Part shown: positions 31,215-39,939 of the stretch, in pieces | Position numbering within the stretch: position 1 is the first letter of the stretch | How the letters are laid out: every line of letters begins with the position of its first letter | Assembly (NCBI GenBank): GCA_964549445.1 | Contig: CAZJVS010000007.1 | Span: forward strand, 93,003-157,002 | Length of the DNA: 64,000 nucleotides | Reading direction: 5' to 3' | From: SpSt-539 sp964549445 | GTDB lineage: Bacteria; Planctomycetota; Phycisphaerae; UBA1845; UTPLA1 | Position numbers and translations under genes: made by a program | Notes under the pieces: model-generated | What the model was told of the DNA's origin: nothing | Seen by the model: the letters and a program-made list of their open reading frames with translations, nothing else | Databases searched by the model: none

Positions 31215-31254
31215 TCGAAACGTCGAAACTTCGAAAAATCGAAAGGTCGAAATG
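31215..31254 (+). repeat. Five-copy TCGAAANN array with exact 8-bp period
   Basis: TCGAAA is found at 31215, 31223, 31231, 31239 and 31247. The last two bases of each octamer vary (CG, CT, AA, GG, TG) while the hexamer is invariant. Confidence 0.9.
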
Positions 31255-31634
31255 GGGCGGGCGGGGGTCGGGTTGGTGGGACGGGATCGCGTGAGTGGTT
31301 TTTTGATGGGATTGGACGGGATTTGTCGGGACGGGGGTCGTGGTGGTCGGTTTTCAGTCATCGGTTCACTGTCGTCCGTTCGGGGGTTTGGGGCGCTCGA
31401 CCACTTTTTTTGACGATAGCAGCCGATAGCCGCCGATAGAGAGCCGGACAATTCGTGTCGCGATTCCGGTCGTAAGGTACGTCGCCATTTTTTTCCCTGT
31501 GCGCAGAACCTCTCCGTGGCCGCGGGCGACGCTCTGAGGGCCGTGTCGCACGCGGATCGCTCGGGTTCATGTGCGAGGGCTGGTTCGTCCTCGCTGATTC
31601 ACCCCATATACGCGCCCACCGTGCCACATGCTTC

Positions 31635-31655
31635 GATTGCGGATTGCGGATTGCG
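31635..31655 (+). repeat. Triple tandem heptamer GATTGCG
   Basis: Three perfect copies at 31635-31641, 31642-31648 and 31649-31655. Confidence 0.85.
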
Positions 31656-31775
31656 GAATTCAGGCAGGAGGCGGCCGGGGGCCGCGGCGGACCGCGAGTG
31701 GGAACCGGACGGCGCGGGATGCAGGAAGGGATTCCCGGGTGGGTGGGGAACCAACGGGGCACCGCGAGCGAAAAC

Positions 31776-31829
31776 GCACGGGCAAACCCATTTCGCTTCG
31801 CTCCAAGGGCGGGGCAAGTTTCCCCGTGC
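31776..31829. repeat. Imperfect 12-bp inverted repeat (hairpin-forming)
   Basis: GCACGGGCAAAC (31776-31787) is complementary at 11 of 12 positions to GTTTCCCCGTGC (31818-31829), with a 30-bp spacer. It could be a REP-like palindrome or a miniature-element remnant. No target-site duplication was identified. Confidence 0.55.
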
Positions 31830-31926
31830 CACCCGAACATGACTTGTTCCGGGCACCCGGCGGAGTCATCACCCTGGCGTGTTTACCGACAAATCGAACG
31901 CAACCGACATCCAGGTCTTAACAGAA

Positions 31927-34900
31927 TCAAGGCGCTAGTAATAGCTGGACAAAAAACGCGACATCAAGTCCGTTCACGTTCCCGTCATTGTTTACGTCCG
32001 CTGCGCAATTCCCGCTTCCGTTAAGAAGTACGTTCACGAATAACGAGACATCGTTCGTTTCTGTTTCGCCGTTCCCATCCACGTCACCCGAGTGAGCCGC
32101 GCCGAGGCTGACTTCATCAGCGCCCATGTCCACGCGGCAGCCCAGCACACGCTGTTCGCCGTCGATGTCTGTCGTCGCCCCGGCCGGTGGCACATAGCCC
32201 GGCTCGCCGCGGTCGATACAGGGCGACCACAAAGGAATATGGAAATCATCGTCCAGCGTTCCGGGCACATTGTCCGCGCCGTCGGAGTCTATGAACAGCG
32301 GATTAGAATTGGTGTTGCCTGGGCCGATCCAGTTGCCCTGGATGTCGCTATGCGTGACCACGATTGTATCGTTAAATGTGAGCAGATCGATCTGGGAGGG
32401 TTCATTGTTCCACAGGATGCAATTGCTCACGATGGCCTGCGATGCCAGATTGTTGCCGAGTCCGCCACCGAGCAGTGCGGTGTTGCCGCTGATCGTGCAA
32501 TTCGAAAAATAAGCTACCGATGAAAACACGTTGTAGGCGGCGCCACCTGTGCCACTAATCGAAGTGTTGCCGCTGAACAGGCAACTGCGGTATTTGGTTT
32601 GGCCCCCCTCGTTGACCACGGCTCCGCCGTCTCCGGCTGCGATGTTGCCGCTGAACACACATCGATGGTAAACGGCCTCGCTGGAGGCCTGGTTGTAGGC
32701 GGCCCCGCCGCTCCCGGCGTAGTTGCCCACGAAAATACAATTGGATATGGTCGGGCTAGCGCCTTCGCAGAGCAGTCCGCCGCCGCGGAAGGCGACACCG
32801 GGGCCATTGGCGACCCCTCCGGCGATCGTGACACCATCGAGAACAGCGGTGGCATCCACGCCCGGCCCGGCCGTTACGATGTGGTAGCTGTTTTCGCCAT
32901 TACCAGCAAAGTTCGGGCCGTCGTTGCCCGCCAGGTCGCCCGAGAGGATGGTGGGGCGGGCGAGCGGATCGCGGTCGCTCAGTTCGTCGTCGCCGCAGGC
33001 GAAGCCGCCGTAGATGGCGAGATTGCTTCGAAGCGAAAACGTCGCGGCGCGATCGCCGGAATTCTGGACAGGACCGACATCAGGCCGGTACGTCCCCGAT
33101 GCCAGCCAAAGTTGAGTGATACTTGGATCGAGCGCCGCGGCCGCTAGCGCGGACTGCAGCGTACCAAAGGCATTGCCCCAGTGCAGGCCGAATCCAGTGA
33201 AGTTGCTGCCAACGGCAACGACACTCGTCGGGCGAACGGCTCGGACACCCGGCGGCAGAAGCTGACAGTCGTCCGGTTGCCCGTTTCCATCACAGTCCCC
33301 CATGCCAGGAAGTGCAGAAAGATAGGCCGAGCCACTCGCAGAGCCCGTGTCATCGTCACCCAAGGCCCCGACGATGGCGTGGTCCCCGCTCACAGCGACG
33401 CTGTAGCCAAAATAGTCGCCAGCAGCGGCATCAGCGGCGGTGAATTGGGCGACCTGCTGCCAGTTTCCGGCTACGTTGCGAAATACGTAGGCCGAGGCAC
33501 TCGCAGAGCCCGTGTCATCGCCCGCGTAGACCCCGACGAGGGCATGGTCCCCGCTCACCGCGACGCTGTAGCCAAAATAGTCGCCAGCAGCGGCATCAGC
33601 GGCGGTGAGTTTGGCGACCTGCTGCCAGTTTCCGGCTACGTTGCGAAATACATAGGCCGAGCCACTCGCAGAGCCGGTGTCATCGTCACCGTAGGCGCCG
33701 ACGATGGCGTGGTCCCCGCTCACAGCGACGCTGTAGCCAAAATAGTCGCCAGCAGCGGCGTCGGCGGCGGTGAGTTTGGCGACCTGCTGCCAGTTTCCGG
33801 CTACGTTGCGAAATACATAGGCCGAGCCACTCGCAGAGCCGGTGTCATCGTCACCGTAGGCGCCGACGATGGCGTGGTCCCCGCTCACAGCGACGCTGTA
33901 GCCAAAATAGTCGCCAGCAGCGGCGTCGGCGGCGGTGAGTTTGGCGACCTGCTGCCAGTTTCCGGCTACGTTGCGAAATACATNNNNNNNNNNNNNNNNN
34001 NNNNNNNNNNNNNNNNNNNNNNNNNNNNNNNNNNNNNNNNNNNNNNNNNNNNNNNNNNNNNNNNNNNNNNNNNNNNNNNNNNNGACGCTGTAGCCAAAAT
34101 AGTCGCCAGCAGCGGCGTCGGCGGCGGTGAGTTTGGCGTTCAGCGGGCTCAAAGCATCGCATTCATCCGGATGGCCGTTGCCGTTGCAATCATTGCCGGA
34201 GAGTTCGCAATCGTCGGGGACGGTGTTTTCATTGCAATCATTGCCTAATAGCTCGCAACCATCGGGTTTGCCGTTTGCATTGCAATCGGCACAGCTCAAA
34301 TCCTCGGGTGGGCAGTTGGCGATATCCAAAGTGTCCGGCACACAGTTATGGTTGCAATCGAACAGGTCGCTCTGGCAGTAGTCGGAGATGCCGTTCTGGT
34401 CACAGTCTGGTGCTCCGTTGGGGTTGCTCACGCCGGCAATTGCACAGTCATCCAACGCACCCGCGAACAGGCGAATATCGTCCAACTGCCCTTCAAATGA
34501 CCCAGCTGTCCCCTCGTTGCTACGGTAAAGGCCGAAATCCAGCGGCCCGGCGTTGTTAGCTACCGAAGTAGAACTGTCAGAGAAACTGGCGATTAACTGC
34601 CCGCCACGATAAAGACGAATCTGACGCGTGGGCGCATGATCGACCAGGATCGCGACATGGTGCCACGTGTTGTCCAGCACGCCGGGGAGACGCGGGTCGG
34701 AGAAGCTGGTTCCATTTCCCAGTGAAAAGCTTATGGCCCCCGGTTCGGCTGCCCGGGCATAGACCGCCCAGCCGGTGAAGCCGTTCGCGCCACCCTCGGC
34801 CTTATTGATGATTGTCGCAAACCCCTCGCCGCTGCCCTGTTGAATCGGCGGGCCCTTGATCCAGAACGCGAGCGAGAACGAGGTGGAGAAGTCCAGGGCC

Positions 34901-35169
34901 GCGCTGTGCGGGATGGATACGAAATCGCCCGATGCGTCGAAGTACAGGGCGCTGCCGAACACGCCGGGCGCCCACGAAACGCCCGGCCCCGAGATCAGGC
35001 CGTGCAGTGCACTGGCCGACGAATCGCCGACTGTCACGCCGGCATTTTCATCCAGCTTCCAATGCGCGACCAACTCGGCGGCCTGAGCGTTTGCATTGGC
35101 TCCCATGCAAACAAGAATCGCCAATTGACTGCAGAAAGTGCGGCAACATGATCGTCTGAGATAAATCAT
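31927..35169 (-). CDS. Exported LamG / FG-GAP-repeat / beta-helix protein with dockerin-like C-terminus (contains assembly gap)
   Basis: About 1080 residues as assembled. A signal peptide (1-28) is followed by a LamG-like domain (about 32-235: VAHWKLDENAG, FSLAFWIKG, WHHVAILVDHA, GQLDDIRLFAGALDD). Asp/Asn/Cys calcium loops follow (about 240-335), then at least five 55-residue FG-GAP-like repeats (LTAADAAAGDYFGYSVAVSG, AIVGAYGDDDTGSASGSAY). A beta-helix region with LAIYGGFACGDDE comes next. Two dockerin-like loops end the protein (GDVDGNGETETND, DVNNDGNVNGLD). The start is ATG 35169, with GGAG 9 bp upstream. It shares three module types with the subtilase at 20122. Probably extracellular; ligand unknown. 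True length is uncertain because of the gap. Confidence 0.87.
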   Translation of the reverse strand: MIYLRRSCCRTFCSQLAILVCMGANANAQAAELVAHWKLDENAGVTVGDSSASALHGLISGPGVSWAPGVFGSALYFDASGDFVSIPHSAALDFSTSFSLAFWIKGPPIQQGSGEGFATIINKAEGGANGFTGWAVYARAAEPGAISFSLGNGTSFSDPRLPGVLDNTWHHVAILVDHAPTRQIRLYRGGQLIASFSDSSTSVANNAGPLDFGLYRSNEGTAGSFEGQLDDIRLFAGALDDCAIAGVSNPNGAPDCDQNGISDYCQSDLFDCNHNCVPDTLDIANCPPEDLSCADCNANGKPDGCELLGNDCNENTVPDDCELSGNDCNGNGHPDECDALSPLNAKLTAADAAAGDYFGYSVXXXXXXXXXXXXXXXXXXXXXXXXXXXXXXXXXXVFRNVAGNWQQVAKLTAADAAAGDYFGYSVAVSGDHAIVGAYGDDDTGSASGSAYVFRNVAGNWQQVAKLTAADAAAGDYFGYSVAVSGDHAIVGAYGDDDTGSASGSAYVFRNVAGNWQQVAKLTAADAAAGDYFGYSVAVSGDHALVGVYAGDDTGSASASAYVFRNVAGNWQQVAQFTAADAAAGDYFGYSVAVSGDHAIVGALGDDDTGSASGSAYLSALPGMGDCDGNGQPDDCQLLPPGVRAVRPTSVVAVGSNFTGFGLHWGNAFGTLQSALAAAALDPSITQLWLASGTYRPDVGPVQNSGDRAATFSLRSNLAIYGGFACGDDELSDRDPLARPTILSGDLAGNDGPNFAGNGENSYHIVTAGPGVDATAVLDGVTIAGGVANGPGVAFRGGGLLCEGASPTISNCIFVGNYAGSGGAAYNQASSEAVYHRCVFSGNIAAGDGGAVVNEGGQTKYRSCLFSGNTSISGTGGAAYNVFSSVAYFSNCTISGNTALLGGGLGNNLASQAIVSNCILWNNEPSQIDLLTFNDTIVVTHSDIQGNWIGPGNTNSNPLFIDSDGADNVPGTLDDDFHIPLWSPCIDRGEPGYVPPAGATTDIDGEQRVLGCRVDMGADEVSLGAAHSGDVDGNGETETNDVSLFVNVLLNGSGNCAADVNNDGNVNGLDVAFFVQLLLAP
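33440..33983 (-). repeat. 165-bp near-identical coding tandem repeats (FG-GAP-like units)
   Basis: Equivalent points recur at 33605, 33770 and 33935, an exact 165-bp period. The units between 33605 and 33983 are nearly identical, while the one nearest 33440 is more diverged. Each encodes 55 residues, so copy-number change keeps the frame. The array runs into the assembly gap and resumes after it at 34084. Confidence 0.92.
33984..34083. other. Assembly gap (100 N)
   Basis: A run of exactly 100 N interrupts the 165-bp repeat array. Sequence before the gap stops at repeat offset 48 and resumes at offset 122. The missing DNA should therefore be 73 bp plus a whole number of 165-bp units. Confidence 0.97.
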
Positions 35170-35316
35170 TAGTACGAGCTCCGAAATAGCACGCGAAGCG
35201 TGAATATGAGGATATCAGAATGGAGGGTTCAAAAGAAAGGTTGCGAGGTTCTCGGAGCGGGCTACTAAGGTGTTTCGCTCAAAGTGAGGCAACTCGCCGT
35301 TCGGAGTAACGGATTG

Positions 35317-35340
35317 GGTGCGAGAAGGGATTCTCGCACC
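35317..35340 (-). terminator. Perfect 10-bp hairpin downstream of recR
   Basis: GGTGCGAGAA (35317-35326) and TTCTCGCACC (35331-35340) form a perfect 10-bp stem with a 4-nt loop, 19 bp beyond the recR stop. It could end the dxr-rseP-recR transcript, but no U-tract follows on the minus strand. Confidence 0.5.
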
Positions 35341-35359
35341 AGCAAGTCGGGACGTTCGA

Positions 35360-35962
35360 TCAGAAGGCCGTGCGGCCTTCGATGGCGTCGCGGAGGATGG
35401 CTTTGCTGGCGTATTCGATCTGGGAGCCGCTGGGGAGGCCGCGGGCGAGGCGGGAGACTTTGACGGGCAGGGAGGCGAGCATGCTCTTGATGTGAAGGCC
35501 GGTGCCTTCGCCTTCCATGGTGGGGTTGGTCGCGAGGATCACTTCTTTGACGCCGCCTTTTTTCACGCGGGCGACGAGTGCGTCGAGGGTGAGGTCGCCG
35601 GGCTCGATGCCGTCGAGCGGGGCGATGTGGCCGAGCAGGACGTGGTAGACGCCGCGGATCATGCCGGTGGCTTCGAGCTGCAGGAGGTCTTTCGGTTGTT
35701 CGACGACGACGATCTGGGTCTGGTCGCGGCGGGGATCGGAGCAGATGGTGCAGGGGTCGGCTTCGGTGAGGTTGAAGCAGACGCGGCAGTGATGGACGTT
35801 TTCCTTGACGTCGCGGAGGGCGTCGGCGAGGCGGAGGGCCTCGTCCTTGTCGGTCTTGAGGATGTGGAAGGCGATGCGCTCGGCGGAGCGCGGGCCGATG
35901 CCGGGGAGCTTTTCGAGTTCGGCGGTGAGGCGGCTCAGGGACTCGGGGATGTTTTCCATCAT
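35360..35962 (-). CDS. recR: Recombination mediator protein RecR
   Basis: RecR (200 aa) acts with RecO/RecF to load RecA at gaps. It has the N-terminal helix-hairpin-helix (KLPGIGPRSAERIAFHIL), a four-Cys zinc site (Cys59, 62, 71, 74), a Toprim domain (IVVVEQPKDLLQLEATG, GVYHVLLGHIAPLDG, EVILATNPTMEGEGT) and the C-terminal GLPSGSQIEYASKAIL. Two adjacent ATGs (35962, 35959) are possible starts. The gap after rseP is 7 bp with no Shine-Dalgarno site, suggesting translational coupling. In many bacteria recR follows dnaX and ybaB; here it follows rseP. Confidence 0.96.
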   Translation of the reverse strand: MMENIPESLSRLTAELEKLPGIGPRSAERIAFHILKTDKDEALRLADALRDVKENVHHCRVCFNLTEADPCTICSDPRRDQTQIVVVEQPKDLLQLEATGMIRGVYHVLLGHIAPLDGIEPGDLTLDALVARVKKGGVKEVILATNPTMEGEGTGLHIKSMLASLPVKVSRLARGLPSGSQIEYASKAILRDAIEGRTAF

Positions 35963-35969
35963 CGGGGGA

Positions 35970-38453
35970 TCAGCGATTCCAGTTGGCGATGTCCTGGAAG
36001 GTCACGAAGAGGAAGATCGAGACGATCAGGGCGATGCCGATGAGCTGGGTGACGACCTGGGTCTTTATGCTGACGGGCTCGCCGCGAATTTTCTCCAGGA
36101 GCAGGAAGATGAAGAGGCCGCCGTCGACGATGGGCATGGGGAGGAAGTTGATGACGGCCAAGTTCGCAGAGATGAGGCCGAGGAACATGAGCAGGTCGGT
36201 GAGACTTCCCTCAGCGATCTGCGAGCCGCGGCGGATGATGCCGACGGGGCCGGAGATATTCTGGACGCCGACTTCGCGGGTGAAGATGAGGTGTTTGATC
36301 GTGAGGTAGGTCTGCATGGTGGCGGCGTAGGCGCGTTTGGTGCCGAGAACGAGGGCCTTGAACGGATTCGTCTCGCGGACCATCTCGCGGAGTGGGTAGC
36401 ACTGGAAGGATGGGGCGAAGACGACGCGCTGGAGCCACGGGTCGGTGTTGTTCTCGGTTACAGCCATGCGGCCGTCGAGCGGCTTGCTATCGCGGGTCGT
36501 GTACTTCACGGCGACAGTGTCGCCGACGTGCTTCTTGAGCAGGGCTTCGATGACCTGCCAGTCAGGCAGGGTCGTGAGGCGCGGGCCTTTCGGGGTCGGA
36601 ATCTCGGCGCTGGGTACACCGGCGATTTCGGTGACGGTGGCGTCGGGCGGTAGATTGAGGATGGTGGAGATTGTCTGCGGGACCTTGAAGGAAGCGACGC
36701 CGGGCTTGCCGGCGGCGTCGTAGTGGAGTTGGACTGTATTCCCGGCGCGAATGCGGAAGGCCTCGGTGAGTTCGGCCCAGCCGGAGACGGGGGCGTCATC
36801 GACGGCCGTGATGAGGGAACCGCGCGGGATTCCGCTGAGCTTGGCAGGCGAGGTGCGGCCGCGGAGGACATCCTGAACGTCGCTGATAACGATTCGGTCT
36901 TCCTCCCAGGGCATGACGAGCACGCCGAGGGTGGGCTTTCCGGGCGGGCCGAAGAGACTTGCCGGGGCCCGGGGGCGGACGACCAGCTCGTGGATGTCGA
37001 TCGGACCGAGCCACTCGCGCCAGGCATCGGCGGTCTTGAGCGAGGCGGCCATCTGGTTTGCGATCGTCGTCGATTCGGGCGGTAGCGCGGCGGACGTCAC
37101 GAGGTCGGCGAGTTGTGTCCGCGCGGCTGCGAGGTCGTGCCGGGCGGTTCGTATCAGGGCGTCACGGTGCTGCGTCAGAAGGGCGACGAGCGGGGCGGAA
37201 TATCTGCCGTTTGCGTCACTTGGACGACGGACGGAGATGTGCAGGTCGCGATCGTTGTGTGAATCGACGGCGGCGAGAAACTCGGCGTAGGTGGGGTCCT
37301 GAATGGCGCCGACGCGGGTGATGATGTCCCACAGTTTCAACCCGCCGAGCGCGGCGGGGGAGTTTGCGTCGACCGGATAGTAGATGACGAGCCGGGGAAC
37401 GAGACCCAGCAGCGAGCAGGAGCCGGGATCGGCGCCCTCGGAGGGGAGCAGACGCCAGACGGCGGCGGCTTTCACGGCGAGCGGAGTCACCTTTACGTTG
37501 ACGTCGTTGTCGGTGCTCGTGAGGGCGTCGAAGCTGAGCCGGCCTTCGGGGCGATCGACGGTGAGCGTGATCGGCAGGCCGCGGGCCTCGGTGAGGGCCT
37601 GCATGACTTCGCCGAGGTGTTTGACCGGGCGGGCGTCGGGGCCGGCGCCGATGGCCACAAGCAAGTCGTTGGGGCGCAACTCGTCGGCGGGGGTGTAGCC
37701 GAACATTCGGGCGGCGGTGAGCATGATGCGGCGCGTCATCGGGGTCGCAAGGCCGACCTGGCGGATGGCGGCCTCGGATTTGTACTCCGGAAGGACGTGC
37801 GGGCTGGGGTCGACGATCTTGCCGTCGCGCTCGATGGTGAGGACGAGTTCCTCGTTCTGGTCGGAGAGGGTGACGGCGTTGAAGAGGTCTTCGAAGGAGC
37901 GGATGGGCTTGTCGTTGACGGCGAGGATCTTGTCGCCGGGTTGGATGCCGGCGCGCATCGCGGCGGACGTGGGGTCGACGTAGCCGACGATGGCGGGGAT
38001 CGAATTGCGGCCGACCATGGTGACGACGGTGAAGGCGACGGCGGCGAACAGCAGGTTCATGATGACGCCGGCGGAGACGATGACCATGCGCTTGCCGACG
38101 GACTTGCTGGTGAAGGAGTCGGGGTTGTCGCGGACTTTCAGCTCGCCTTCTTTGTCGACGGCGAAGTCTTCCTGGCCGAGCATTTTGACGTAGCCGCCGA
38201 GCGGGAGGAGGTTGAGCGAGTAGCGGGTTTCGCCGCGGGTGAAGCCGACGAGCTCGCGTCCGAAGCCGACGGCGAAGCGCTCGACGCGGACGCCGGCCCA
38301 CTTGGCGGCGAGGAAGTGGCCGAGCTCGTGGAAGAAGACAACGATTGAGAAGCCGGCGAGGACGAGCAGCAGGTTGCCCGCACCGCTGACCCATTCGGGT
38401 ACCTGGAGTTGGGCGAGGGGCAGGGGGTTGAGCCAATCGGTGTGGTTAAGCAT
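35970..38453 (-). CDS. rseP: Site-2 protease RseP, enlarged
   Basis: This inner-membrane zinc metalloprotease (827 aa) cleaves anti-sigma factors and signal-peptide remnants within the membrane. The first transmembrane segment carries the zinc motif HELGH (His42, Glu43, His46). The second zinc region is NFLPMPIVDGG near the C-terminus, followed by a final membrane helix. Between them are PDZ-like segments (for example VDPTSAAMRAGIQPGDKI and GSLITAVDDAPVSGW). E. coli RseP has 450 residues, so the periplasmic part is about doubled, perhaps with a third PDZ-like unit. It lies 38 bp downstream of dxr, a common pairing. Confidence 0.93.
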   Translation of the reverse strand: MLNHTDWLNPLPLAQLQVPEWVSGAGNLLLVLAGFSIVVFFHELGHFLAAKWAGVRVERFAVGFGRELVGFTRGETRYSLNLLPLGGYVKMLGQEDFAVDKEGELKVRDNPDSFTSKSVGKRMVIVSAGVIMNLLFAAVAFTVVTMVGRNSIPAIVGYVDPTSAAMRAGIQPGDKILAVNDKPIRSFEDLFNAVTLSDQNEELVLTIERDGKIVDPSPHVLPEYKSEAAIRQVGLATPMTRRIMLTAARMFGYTPADELRPNDLLVAIGAGPDARPVKHLGEVMQALTEARGLPITLTVDRPEGRLSFDALTSTDNDVNVKVTPLAVKAAAVWRLLPSEGADPGSCSLLGLVPRLVIYYPVDANSPAALGGLKLWDIITRVGAIQDPTYAEFLAAVDSHNDRDLHISVRRPSDANGRYSAPLVALLTQHRDALIRTARHDLAAARTQLADLVTSAALPPESTTIANQMAASLKTADAWREWLGPIDIHELVVRPRAPASLFGPPGKPTLGVLVMPWEEDRIVISDVQDVLRGRTSPAKLSGIPRGSLITAVDDAPVSGWAELTEAFRIRAGNTVQLHYDAAGKPGVASFKVPQTISTILNLPPDATVTEIAGVPSAEIPTPKGPRLTTLPDWQVIEALLKKHVGDTVAVKYTTRDSKPLDGRMAVTENNTDPWLQRVVFAPSFQCYPLREMVRETNPFKALVLGTKRAYAATMQTYLTIKHLIFTREVGVQNISGPVGIIRRGSQIAEGSLTDLLMFLGLISANLAVINFLPMPIVDGGLFIFLLLEKIRGEPVSIKTQVVTQLIGIALIVSIFLFVTFQDIANWNR

Positions 38454-38491
38454 TCTGCCTTCCTGGGTCCGAGTCCACTCGGGTGTCTGAC

Positions 38492-39655
38492 CTACCGGTA
38501 TCTATCGGCGACGGCGGCCCGCGCCCACTCATCCACTCCCATTAACTGTTCGAGGGTGGGGTTGTCGAGGAAACGGTGGCGCGTCAGGACGTCCTCGACG
38601 CATGGGACAATCTCGTGGAATGGTAGCTTGTTGTTGCGAAAGGCGTCCACGGCGGCTTCGTTTGCGGCGTTGAGGGCGGCGCCGGCGGTGCCTCCGCGGC
38701 GAGCGACTTCGTAACCAAGGCGCAGGGCGGGGAAGCGATCCTGGTTGGGTGGCTCGAAGTGCATGCGTTGCATGGTTCGGAGATCGAGTCGCTCGGCGCA
38801 ACCGACGAGGCGGTCGGGGTAGGTCATGGCGTACTGAATCGGGGTGCGCATGTCGGGTGCGCCCATCTGGGCCATCATCGAGCCGTCACGGAACTGGACC
38901 ATTGAGTGAATGATCGACTCGGGATGGATGACGACTTCGATCTGCTCGGGCGGAATGTTGAATAGCCATTTGGCCTCGATGATTTCGAGGGCCTTGTTCA
39001 TCATTGTGGCGGAATCGATTGTGATTTTCGGTCCCATCTGCCAGGTGGGGTGTTTCAGGGCGTCTTCCAGCGTTGCCTTGCGGATCTGGTCGGACGTCCA
39101 AGTGCGGAAGGGGCCGCCGGAGGCCGTGAGGACGACCTTGTCCACCTCGGCATGCTTGCCGGCGTGCATGGCCTGGAAGATGGCGGAGTGCTCGCTGTCG
39201 ACGGGGATCATGGTGGCGTTGTGACGCACGGCCGAGGGGGCGACGAGACTTCCGGCGACGACGAGGGTTTCCTTGTTGGCGAGGCCGATGGTCATGCCGC
39301 GCTCGACGGCGCGAAGCGTGGAGGGCAGGCCTGCGGCGCCAACGACGGACGCAAGCAGGAAATCGGCGGAGACTTCACGCACGAGGCGATCGAGGGCGTC
39401 GGGGCCGGAGAGGACGGCGGGACGGTAATTTTCGAGACTCAGGCGGTCACGGAGAGGTCCGGCGGCGCGTTCGTCGACAATTGCGACAGCGCTCGGGCGA
39501 AAGCGGAGGGCCTGGTCGGCAAGTCGCTCCCATTGGGAATGGGCGGCTAGTGCGACAATCTTGATCTGATTAGGGAGGTTCTCGGCGACAGACAAGGCGC
39601 TGCGGCCGATGGAGCCGGTGGAGCCGAGAATCATTACGGATTTGGGGCCGGACAC
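38492..39655 (-). CDS. dxr: 1-deoxy-D-xylulose 5-phosphate reductoisomerase
   Basis: Dxr (387 aa) converts DXP to MEP with NADPH, the committed step of non-mevalonate isoprenoid synthesis. The NADPH site is GSTGSIG (11-17). Metal-binding residues are Asp153 and Glu155 (PVDSEHSAIFQ) and Glu224 (ALEIIEAKW). SATMMNKALEIIEAKW and HPESIIHSMVQF are clear family blocks. The start is GTG at 39655 (MSGPKSVMILGS), with weak GGA upstream. It is the first gene of the leftward dxr-rseP-recR group, divergent from rpsJ. Confidence 0.97.
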   Translation of the reverse strand: MSGPKSVMILGSTGSIGRSALSVAENLPNQIKIVALAAHSQWERLADQALRFRPSAVAIVDERAAGPLRDRLSLENYRPAVLSGPDALDRLVREVSADFLLASVVGAAGLPSTLRAVERGMTIGLANKETLVVAGSLVAPSAVRHNATMIPVDSEHSAIFQAMHAGKHAEVDKVVLTASGGPFRTWTSDQIRKATLEDALKHPTWQMGPKITIDSATMMNKALEIIEAKWLFNIPPEQIEVVIHPESIIHSMVQFRDGSMMAQMGAPDMRTPIQYAMTYPDRLVGCAERLDLRTMQRMHFEPPNQDRFPALRLGYEVARRGGTAGAALNAANEAAVDAFRNNKLPFHEIVPCVEDVLTRHRFLDNPTLEQLMGVDEWARAAVADRYR

Positions 39656-39939
39656 TAGCAGATTCCGTGCCAGGGGCGGTTCAACACTCCGCGTTGGAAC
39701 GCACTATAGAGGTGTGGTCGGGGGCGAACAAGGAAAGGGAAGCCACGCTGCGGGCGGGCGAACCGCGAATGCGCTAATACCGGCAAGCTGTGAGATTGGC
39801 GACGGGCCGGGGTTCTGGCATTTTGTGTAGAGCGGTTCTTAACTGGTTATTAACAGGCAGGTTAGGGAGCCGGCGCAGGTGGGGTGTAGGTTGATGTCAT
39901 CGGTCGTGAACGGTTGCTATGTCGCGTACTGGCAAGTTG

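Larger units (their letters stand above)
30755..31926. other. 1.17-kb gene-free region with several short tandem repeats
   Basis: No frame here looks coding. Frames of 130-160 residues exist on both strands, but they are Arg/Gly/Pro-rich and translate the repeats. Visible contents are two CGAA arrays with an 8-bp period (30856-30887, 31215-31254), a duplicated 16-mer (31035-31066), a triple heptamer (31635-31655), two copies of GCGGCCGGGGGCCGC (near 31080 and 31671), and an inverted repeat (31776-31829). It lies between two large exported-protein genes. Confidence 0.7.

Noticed and set aside
31569..32024. Plus-strand frame of 151 residues running into the 3' end of the LamG gene
   Set aside because: It is antisense to a clear coding region and its composition is that of the repeats.
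33440..34140. Regular repeats resembling a CRISPR array
   Set aside because: The 165-bp units are contiguous, with no repeat/spacer alternation, and they encode protein.
33181..34248. Plus-strand 355-residue repetitive frame through the 165-bp repeats
   Set aside because: The minus-strand frame encodes well-formed FG-GAP-like units in a signal-peptide-bearing protein. The plus frame is its shadow.
35317..35340. Perfect hairpin considered as an attachment site or insertion footprint
   Set aside because: There is no flanking duplication or integrase, and its place just after recR is better explained as transcript-end structure.
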